Of a DNA stretch of 64,000 bases, positions 31,686 through 37,717 are shown piece after piece (position 1 is the stretch's first letter; every line of letters begins with the position of its first letter). The stretch is from DASSCW01 sp036556695 (lineage in GTDB: Bacteria > Chloroflexota > Limnocylindria > QHBO01), in NCBI GenBank assembly GCA_036556695.1, contig DATBIY010000047.1, forward strand, positions 32,114-96,113. Direction: 5' to 3'. The position numbers and the translations under genes are program-made. The notes below the pieces were generated by a model. That model was not told the origin of the DNA and ran no database searches. It worked only from the letters and a program-made list of their open reading frames with translations.

Positions 31686-31691
31686 TATACT
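31686..31691 (+). promoter_or_regulatory. -10 element upstream of guaB3
   Basis: TATACT, 29 nt before ATG 31721. No clear -35 is seen 17 nt upstream. Confidence 0.4.
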
Positions 31692-31720
31692 CCGCCAAAG
31701 CCGCAGCTTCCCGGGCGCCG

Positions 31721-32893
31721 ATGATCGAACAGCCCACCCTGGCCATTCCCCTCCCTTCCTCCACTGACCGGCTGCGACGTGCCTACGGCTTCGACGAGGT
31801 GGCCCTCGTCCCCGGCGCGGTGACCGTCGATCCCGGCGAGGTGGAGCTGGCTGTCGAGATCGGTGGCTTCCGGCTCGAGATCCCGTTCCTGGCCGCGGCC
31901 ATGGACGCGGTGGCGGATGCGGATTTCGCGGTGCGCATGAACCGGCATGGCGGCGTGGCCTTCATCAATCTCGAGGGCCTCTACACCCGCTACGAGGACG
32001 CGGCGTCGATCATCCAGCAGGTCGCTGCTGCCGAAACCGGCGAGGCTGCTGCGCGCGTGCTGGCCGAGGCGTACGCGGCCCCGGTCCGCGGCGAGTTAAT
32101 CGCCGCGCTGATCAAGAGGGTCAAGGCGCAGGGCGCACTGGCGGCGGTGGCCACCACCCCCGCGGCGGCGTGGGACCACGCCGCGCTGGCCGCGGACGCG
32201 GGCGCCGACCTGTTCCTGGTGCAGTCGCAGGTCAGCAGCGCGCGTCACATCTCCACCTCGGGTCGAGTGCTGTCGCTCAGCGATCTGACCGGTGCGCTGC
32301 AGATGCCTGTCCTGGTCGGCAACACGGTCAGCGGCGACGCTGCCTACCAGCTCATGGAGCAGGGCGCGGCTGCAATCCTGGTCGGCGTGGGGCCAGGCGC
32401 AGCGTGCACCACTCGCGAGGTGCTCGGCATAGGCCTGCCGCAGGTGTCCGCCACGCTGGAAGTGGCAGCCGCGCGCGACCGCTACCTCGCCGGCAGCGGT
32501 CGCTTCGTGCCAATCATCACCGACGGCGGCATGAAGACCGGCGGCGACATCGCCAAGGCCATCGCCTCGGGAGCGGACGCGGTCATGCTCGGCTCACCCT
32601 TCGCGGCGGCGCGCGAAGCACCCGGACTCGGCTTCAACTGGGGCATGGCGGCGCCATCGCCAACGCTGCCGCGCGGCACGCGCATCCGCATCGGCGAGCA
32701 GCTTCCGCTGGAGCAGATCCTGTTCGGACCGGCAACCACCACGCACGGCACGCAGAACCTGGTCGGCGCGCTGCGGCAGTCGATGGCCGCGCTTGGGGCA
32801 CGGACCATCGAGGAGATGCACCACGTGGAGATGGTCATCGCCCCGGCCGTCGTCACCGAGGGCAAGTCCTGGCAGCTGGCCGGACGCGGATAG
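31721..32893 (+). CDS. guaB3: GuaB3-family IMP dehydrogenase-related protein
   Basis: A 390-residue IMPDH/GMP-reductase-fold barrel without CBS domains. The catalytic cysteine loop reads GVGPGAACTTREVLGIGLPQ, in place of the classic GSICTTR. Other blocks are FLAAAMDAVADADFAVRMNRHGG, PVLVGNTVSGDAAYQLMEQGAAAILVG and PIITDGGMKTGGDIAKAIASGADAVMLGSPFA. This is the GuaB3 (TIGR01304-like) branch seen in actinobacteria, cyanobacteria and Chloroflexi; a cyanobacterial member has been reported to act as GMP reductase, so the direction of the reaction is open. It is about 2.5 kb from guaA. Confidence 0.88.
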   Translation: MIEQPTLAIPLPSSTDRLRRAYGFDEVALVPGAVTVDPGEVELAVEIGGFRLEIPFLAAAMDAVADADFAVRMNRHGGVAFINLEGLYTRYEDAASIIQQVAAAETGEAAARVLAEAYAAPVRGELIAALIKRVKAQGALAAVATTPAAAWDHAALAADAGADLFLVQSQVSSARHISTSGRVLSLSDLTGALQMPVLVGNTVSGDAAYQLMEQGAAAILVGVGPGAACTTREVLGIGLPQVSATLEVAAARDRYLAGSGRFVPIITDGGMKTGGDIAKAIASGADAVMLGSPFAAAREAPGLGFNWGMAAPSPTLPRGTRIRIGEQLPLEQILFGPATTTHGTQNLVGALRQSMAALGARTIEEMHHVEMVIAPAVVTEGKSWQLAGRG

Positions 32894-32903
32894 ACCAGGC
32901 GGC

Positions 32904-33317
32904 GTGAAGATCCAGCGACCGAACGAGCGGCGGCCCGAGGCAGGCGATCCAGCCCATTTCACCGGCCGCGCCTGGCTTTCGGGCATGCTGGCGCCCGAGG
33001 CGCCCGACCACATGAACGTGGTGGAGGTCACATTCGAGCCCGGCGCACGCAGCGACTGGCACACCCATCCCGGCGGCCAGGTGCTGCTGCCGCTGAGCGG
33101 CCGCGGCCGCATCCGCTCGGAGGGCGGCCGCCTGGAGCGCATGCAGGTTGGTGACGCGCTGTGGATCCCGGCCGGCGAGCGCCACTGGCATGGCGCAGAC
33201 CCCGACTCGTTCCTGGTGCAGCTGTCCGTCACCATCGGAGCCGATGGGACGGCCTGGGACGACGAGCGGGTGACCGACGAGGAGTACCTGGGCACCGCCC
33301 AGCCCGCAGGCGACTGA
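32904..33317 (+). CDS. Small cupin-domain protein
   Basis: A 137-residue single cupin. Motif 1 is SDWHTHPGGQVLLPLSGRG with two histidines and a glutamine, and motif 2 is GDALWIPAGERHWHG. The metal-binding residues appear complete, so it may be a carboxymuconolactone-decarboxylase-associated or quercetinase-like enzyme or a sugar binder; substrate unknown. GTG 32904 is the only reasonable start, 10 nt after guaB3, so it is probably cotranscribed. Confidence 0.8.
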   Translation: MKIQRPNERRPEAGDPAHFTGRAWLSGMLAPEAPDHMNVVEVTFEPGARSDWHTHPGGQVLLPLSGRGRIRSEGGRLERMQVGDALWIPAGERHWHGADPDSFLVQLSVTIGADGTAWDDERVTDEEYLGTAQPAGD

Positions 33318-33323
33318 CACGCC

Positions 33324-34391
33324 GTGCGGGCTTCCATGACTGCGCCCGTCCTCTCCACCCGCGCGCTGAACCGTGCATTGCTGGCGCGTCAGGGGCTGCT
33401 GCAGCGGTTCAGTGGGTCCATGGAGGCGGCGGTGCAGCAGGTTGGCGGACTGCAGACGCAGGTGAGCCGATCGGGCTACATCGGCCTGTGGACCAGGCTT
33501 GAGGGCCTGACCCGTGACGCCTACACCCGAGCACTGTCGGAGCGTCGCCTGGTCCAGGGCACGCTCCTGCGGGTCACCATCCACACCGTCACCGCGGCTG
33601 ACTACTGGCCGATGACCGAGGCGGTGCGCCGCGAGCGGCGCAAGTGGTGGCTGCGCACCGCGCGCGGCAGTCGAACCGACGCGGACATGGAGCGCATGGC
33701 CGAGGCCGCGCGTGAGGAGCTGGCCGGCGGTCCGCTGCCGCTGCGCGAGCTGCGGGCGCGCATTGCGGCGCGTGGCCACGAAGTGGACTCGACCGGTGGC
33801 CTGGGCCTGTGGCTGGACATGGTCCGCGTGCCGCCACCCGGCACATGGGACCGGCCGCGTGCGGACCTGTACGGCCTGGCCGACGATTGGCTACCGAAGC
33901 CGAAGGGCACCACTGAGGCCGGCGGCCAGGAGCTGGTGCTGCGCCGCTACCTCGCCGCCTTCGGACCGGCCAACCTGGCCGATGCCTCGAACTGGGCCGG
34001 CCTGACGGTCGCCGCACTGAAGGAGGTGGCGGAGCGGCTGAGGTTGCGCCGCTTCTGCGACCAGCAGGGCCGCGAGCTGCTGGACCTGCCCGACGCGCCG
34101 CTGCCGGACCCTGACACCCCTGCGCCGCCACGCTTCCTGCCGTCCTTCGACGCCACGCTGCTCATCCAGGCGCGTCGCACCCAGATCCTTCCCGAGGAGT
34201 TCCGGCCGTTCATCTTCAACGTCAAGACGCCGCAGTCGTGGAACACATTCCTGCTGGACGGGCAGGTGGCCGGGACCTGGACCTATGCCGACGGCACGGT
34301 GGCCCTGGAACCGCTGCGCAGCCTCGACCGGTCGGAGCGGCGAAGCCTGGACGAGGAGCTGGAGCGGCTGCGCGGGTTCTTGTTCGGCTGA
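33324..34391 (+). CDS. HTH_42 winged-helix protein (AlkZ/YcaQ-like), second copy
   Basis: A 355-residue paralogue of the gene at 23271. It shares the N-terminal LNRALLARQGLLQRF, VGGLQTQVSRSGYIGLW (QTQ in the position of the glycosylase QxQ motif), LLRVTIHTVTAADYWPM, YLAAFGPANLADASNW and FLLDGQVAGTW. Here the QTQ triplet is present, whereas the SOS-operon copy reads QAQ. GTG 33324 or ATG 33336 may start it. It follows the cupin gene closely and has no LexA box nearby. Family members excise alkylated or crosslinked bases, but this copy is untested. Confidence 0.8.
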   Translation: MRASMTAPVLSTRALNRALLARQGLLQRFSGSMEAAVQQVGGLQTQVSRSGYIGLWTRLEGLTRDAYTRALSERRLVQGTLLRVTIHTVTAADYWPMTEAVRRERRKWWLRTARGSRTDADMERMAEAAREELAGGPLPLRELRARIAARGHEVDSTGGLGLWLDMVRVPPPGTWDRPRADLYGLADDWLPKPKGTTEAGGQELVLRRYLAAFGPANLADASNWAGLTVAALKEVAERLRLRRFCDQQGRELLDLPDAPLPDPDTPAPPRFLPSFDATLLIQARRTQILPEEFRPFIFNVKTPQSWNTFLLDGQVAGTWTYADGTVALEPLRSLDRSERRSLDEELERLRGFLFG

Positions 34392-34398
34392 GCGGGAC

Positions 34399-34404
34399 TA
34401 GCAT
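34399..34404 (+). promoter_or_regulatory. -10 element of a leaderless NTF2-like gene
   Basis: TAGCAT, 6 nt before ATG 34411, with no Shine-Dalgarno sequence. Confidence 0.5.
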
Positions 34405-34410
34405 GGCGCC

Positions 34411-34791
34411 ATGGACAGAGCAGCGGTCCAGGACTGGCTGGACAGGTACATCGAAGCCTGGCGCGCGAACCAACGAGAGCCGATCGTCGCGCTCTTCACC
34501 GATGACGTGGTCTACCGCTTCGCGCCGTACGGCGACAAGCACCTGCGGCGCGGCGTCGGCGCGGTGGTGGACGAGTGGCTGAGCGAGCCGGACGCCCCGG
34601 GCAGCTGGGAAGCACACTACGAACCGTACGCGATCGACGGCGACCGGGCGGTGGCCACCGGCTGGAGCAGCTACGCCGCCACTGAGACGGCGCCGGCGCG
34701 CCGCTTCCACAACGTGTTTTTGATGCGCTTCGCCCCAGACGGCCGCTGCGCCGAGTTCACCGAGCTCTACATGCGCGAGCAGCCAGATTAG
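34411..34791 (+). CDS. SnoaL-like (NTF2-fold) protein
   Basis: A 126-residue protein starting VQDWLDRYIEAWRANQREPIVALFTDDVVYRF, the usual SnoaL-like helix-strand pattern, with RFHNVFLMRFAPDGRCAEFTELYMREQP at the end. It may be an isomerase or a ligand-binding protein. ATG 34411 lies 6 nt after TAGCAT, suggesting a leaderless mRNA. Its last bases overlap the convergent GyrI-like gene. Confidence 0.75.
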   Translation: MDRAAVQDWLDRYIEAWRANQREPIVALFTDDVVYRFAPYGDKHLRRGVGAVVDEWLSEPDAPGSWEAHYEPYAIDGDRAVATGWSSYAATETAPARRFHNVFLMRFAPDGRCAEFTELYMREQPD

Positions 34792-35285
34792 GCCAGGGGC
34801 CAGACCACCTCGGTCCTCAGCCGAGACGGGCTTTCGACCTCCGACGGATCATCGACGTACGACTCCCACGGGCCGGCGCCCTCCTCGTGCCCGTTGGCGT
34901 GGATCCAGTCGTGCAGCCGGTCGTACACCGCGCTGAGGCCGTCATAGGCGCCGTAATGCACCGTCGCCGCGGCGTTGCCGCCGGGGAGCTCCGAGGCGCC
35001 AAGCTCGCCGGCCTCGCACTCCGCCAGCGGCCGCAGCCCGCCAAGCGGGGCGGCCACGGGGATGCCGATCTCGACGTCGACGCGCTCCGGCCCGAACTCG
35101 TGGTAGCGCCCGTACGGCGGACCGGCCGGCTCGCCGCCGCGGTTGGCGATGGTGTCGGCCACGTTCGGCAGGTGGTAGTCGAACAGCTCGCCCAGATCCA
35201 GCTCGCTGATGGGACGCTGCACACGCACCGCCACCGAGGGCTGCGGCGTGAGCTCGACGATGCGGGTCTCGTCGGATTCGTTCAT
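34788..35285 (-). CDS. GyrI-like small-molecule-binding domain protein
   Basis: A 165-residue stand-alone GyrI-like (AraC effector-binding type) domain. Characteristic elements are VAVRVQRPISELDLGELFDYHLPNVAD, PYGRYHEFGPERVDVEIGIPV, and the conserved GGNAAATVHYGAYDGLSAVYDRLHDWIHANG with the tyrosine-glycine turn. No DNA-binding domain is attached. Such proteins bind hydrophobic cations or act as cyclopropanoid cyclohydrolases. ATG 35285 has GGAG 4 nt upstream. It is divergent from guaA. Confidence 0.8.
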   Translation of the reverse strand: MNESDETRIVELTPQPSVAVRVQRPISELDLGELFDYHLPNVADTIANRGGEPAGPPYGRYHEFGPERVDVEIGIPVAAPLGGLRPLAECEAGELGASELPGGNAAATVHYGAYDGLSAVYDRLHDWIHANGHEEGAGPWESYVDDPSEVESPSRLRTEVVWPLA

Positions 35286-35355
35286 TTCGCTCCAGGCTCC
35301 ATCACGCGGCGTGCCAGGCCAGCGTAGCGAACCTGCGCGGCCACGCCAGGGCTGG

Positions 35356-35361
35356 CTACAC
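35356..35361 (+). promoter_or_regulatory. -10 element of guaA
   Basis: TACACT, 34 nt before the TTG start; GAGG sits 5 nt before TTG 35396, supporting a leadered guaA mRNA that starts translation at this TTG. Confidence 0.45.
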
Positions 35362-35395
35362 TCTGGGCAGCCGCCAGTTCCAGACCGAGGGCCGA

Positions 35396-37120
35396 TTGAC
35401 CGAGAACCGGGAGCAGCAGGCATCGTCGCTGCCACGTGCCGACGGGCGCGGCCGGACGGTCCACGGCGAGCCGGCCAACGCCGGCCATCGGGTCCTGGCC
35501 CCTGACGACGCCGAGGTCGAGGCCTACCTGGAGCAGGCGCTCCACGCGCCGCCCCCGGAGCGGCCAGCCGGCGACGCGGCCGGCCCGGAGACGGTCATCG
35601 TCCTTGACTTTGGCAGTCAGTTCGCGCAGCTCATCGCCAGACGGGTGCGCGAGCTGAACGTCTATTCCGAGCTGCTTCCTCACGACACGCCCTGGGCGGA
35701 GATCGAGCGCCGGGCGCCGAAGGCCATCATCCTGTCGGGCGGTCCGTCATCGGTCTATGACGCCGATGCGCCGAGGGCGGATGCGGCCATCTGGTCGGGC
35801 CGCATCCCGGTTCTGGGCATCTGCTACGGCCTGCAGCTGATGGCACACGAGCTGGGCGGCGAGGTCGCGCCCAGCGACAGGCGCGAGTACGGGCCGGCAT
35901 CGGTGCAGATCACCACCGAGGACGGGCTGTTCCGCGGGATCGACCGCGAGCAGCCGGTGTGGATGAGCCACGGCGACTCGATCCTGCGGCCGCCCGAGGG
36001 CTTCCTGCCAACCGCCCAGAGCGAGTCCACCGCCTACGCCGGCCTCTACGACCCCGAGCGGCGCCTGTACGGCATCCAGTTCCACCCGGAGGTCGCGCAC
36101 ACGCCGCGCGGCCGCGACATCCTGCGCAACTTCGTGGTCGACATCGCCGGCGCCAGCCAGTCGTGGACGCCGGCCAGCTTCGTGGAGACCACCATCGCCG
36201 ACATCCGGCAGCGCGTCGGGACGGGCCGCGCCATCTGCGCGCTGTCGGGCGGAGTGGATTCGGCGGTGGCCGCCACGCTGGTGCATCGGGCAATCGGCGA
36301 CCAGCTGACCTGCATCTACGTCGATCACGGGCTGATGCGCAAGCGCGAGTCCGAGCTGCTGCGCACCACCTTCGCCGAGCACCTTGGCATGCAGCTGGTG
36401 ATGGTCGACGGCCGGCACCGATTCCTCCAGCGCCTCGCGGGAGTGGAGGACCCGGAGGAGAAGCGCCGCATCATCGGCGACGAGTTCATCCGGGTCTTCG
36501 AGGAGGAGGCCGGCAAGCTCGGCCAGATCGACTTCCTGGTGCAGGGCACCCTCTATCCCGATGTCATCGAGTCGAAGACCGCCGAGACCAAGGCAGCCGC
36601 CAAGATCAAGACCCACCACAACGTCGGCGGCCTGCCGGCCGACCTGCGCTTCAGCCTGATCGAGCCGCTGCGCTACCTGTTCAAGGACGAGGTCCGCCGG
36701 GTGGGCAGCGAGCTCGGCCTTCCGGAGCCGATGGTGCTGCGCCAGCCGTTCCCGGGCCCCGGCCTCGCCATCCGGATCATCGGCGAGGTCAGCGCCGAGC
36801 GGCTGGAGACGCTGCGCGAGGCGGACTGGATCGTGATCGACGAGATCAAGGCCGCCGGCCTGTATCGGTCCCTGTGGCAGTCGTTCGCCATCCTCACCCC
36901 GGTGCGCAGCGTGGGGGTGATGGGGGATGGCCGGACCTACGCCAACGTGGTGGCCATCCGCGCCGTGACCAGTGACGACGGCATGACGGCCGATTGGGCG
37001 CGCCTGCCGTACGAGGTGCTGGCCAGGATCTCGTCGCGCATCGTCAACGAGGTTCGCGGCGTGAACCGCGTGGTCTACGACATCAGCTCCAAGCCGCCCG
37101 CCACCATCGAGTGGGAGTAG
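35396..37120 (+). CDS. guaA: GMP synthase (glutamine-hydrolysing) with N-terminal extension
   Basis: A 574-residue enzyme converting XMP to GMP. The class I glutaminase has its nucleophile at Cys143 (GICYGLQLM) and IQFHPEV histidine; the PP-loop ATP pyrophosphatase shows ALSGGVDSAVAA; the C-terminal dimerisation domain ends ISSKPPATIEWE. The usual start, ETVIVLDFGSQFAQLIARRV, is preceded by about 65 extra residues beginning at TTG 35396. These residues are polar and look disordered. A Shine-Dalgarno GAGG and a -10 upstream support TTG 35396; no later start codon exists before the homology. Confidence 0.95.
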   Translation: MTENREQQASSLPRADGRGRTVHGEPANAGHRVLAPDDAEVEAYLEQALHAPPPERPAGDAAGPETVIVLDFGSQFAQLIARRVRELNVYSELLPHDTPWAEIERRAPKAIILSGGPSSVYDADAPRADAAIWSGRIPVLGICYGLQLMAHELGGEVAPSDRREYGPASVQITTEDGLFRGIDREQPVWMSHGDSILRPPEGFLPTAQSESTAYAGLYDPERRLYGIQFHPEVAHTPRGRDILRNFVVDIAGASQSWTPASFVETTIADIRQRVGTGRAICALSGGVDSAVAATLVHRAIGDQLTCIYVDHGLMRKRESELLRTTFAEHLGMQLVMVDGRHRFLQRLAGVEDPEEKRRIIGDEFIRVFEEEAGKLGQIDFLVQGTLYPDVIESKTAETKAAAKIKTHHNVGGLPADLRFSLIEPLRYLFKDEVRRVGSELGLPEPMVLRQPFPGPGLAIRIIGEVSAERLETLREADWIVIDEIKAAGLYRSLWQSFAILTPVRSVGVMGDGRTYANVVAIRAVTSDDGMTADWARLPYEVLARISSRIVNEVRGVNRVVYDISSKPPATIEWE

Positions 37121-37129
37121 CGCCGGCCT

Positions 37130-37149
37130 GGATCTCTAGGCCGAGATCC
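37130..37149. terminator. Hairpin between convergent guaA and MOSC gene
   Basis: GGATCTC (37130-37136) pairs with GAGATCC (37143-37149) across a 6-nt loop that includes the MOSC stop codon. No T-run follows. Confidence 0.4.
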
Positions 37150-37669
37150 GCTCCACCGCGTCGCCGACGCGGACGACGCCCCCGTCCACGACCCGTGTGT
37201 TGACGCCGCGCAGTCGGCGCTCGCGCCAATGGCGCCAGTTCACCCAGCGCAGCGCGTCCTGGCCGAAGCGGCCGCTGAACTTGCTGCAGCCGGTGTGCGG
37301 GGTGGCGGACACTTCCAGCACCGCCTCGCCGACCCGCAGGCGCGAGCCGACCGGCAGGTTCTCCAGGCTGATGTCGTAGTCGACCAGGATGTTGTCGCCG
37401 GCCTCGTGCAGCGGCTGCACGCCGGCGGCTACCAGCTCCGCGACCGTGGCGTTCATCAGCGTCACCTGCGACTCCCGATCCGGATCGCGATCGAGGGCCA
37501 GTGACCAACGGTCGCCCTCGAGGCCGCGCTCGACGGTGATTTGCACGGCATTCGGCGTCTCGTGAACGCCGGGCTCGCGGCGGACGGTCAGCAGCCGCAC
37601 GGTGCCGTGGTCGCGCGGTGGCTCGCTGGCCGCCGACCACAGGGCCTCGAGCTCGTCGAAGGTGCGCAT
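37136..37669 (-). CDS. MOSC-domain protein
   Basis: A 177-residue MOSC (molybdenum cofactor sulfurase C-terminal-like) protein. It shows VRLLTVRREPGVHETPNAVQITVERGLEGDRW, SQVTLMNATVAELVA, the acidic DNILVDYDISLENLPVGSRLRVGEAVLEV and the cysteine motif ATPHTGCSKFSGRFG. Such proteins carry sulfur or reduce N-hydroxylated bases using Mo cofactor. ATG 37669 is chosen over ATG 37678 because TAGAAT on the minus strand (37682-37677) overlaps the latter and lies 7 nt before 37669, implying a leaderless mRNA. Confidence 0.85.
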   Translation of the reverse strand: MRTFDELEALWSAASEPPRDHGTVRLLTVRREPGVHETPNAVQITVERGLEGDRWSLALDRDPDRESQVTLMNATVAELVAAGVQPLHEAGDNILVDYDISLENLPVGSRLRVGEAVLEVSATPHTGCSKFSGRFGQDALRWVNWRHWRERRLRGVNTRVVDGGVVRVGDAVERISA

Positions 37670-37676
37670 GGCCGGC

Positions 37677-37682
37677 ATTCTA
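37677..37682 (-). promoter_or_regulatory. -10 element of the leaderless MOSC gene
   Basis: TAGAAT on the minus strand, 7 nt before ATG 37669. Confidence 0.5.
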
Positions 37683-37702
37683 CGGAACGGCGGCTCGGCC
37701 GC

Positions 37703-37708
37703 TAGCAT
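37703..37708 (+). promoter_or_regulatory. -10 element of the leaderless UPF0182 gene
   Basis: TAGCAT, 9 nt before ATG 37718, no Shine-Dalgarno sequence. Confidence 0.5.
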
Positions 37709-37717
37709 GCACACCCG

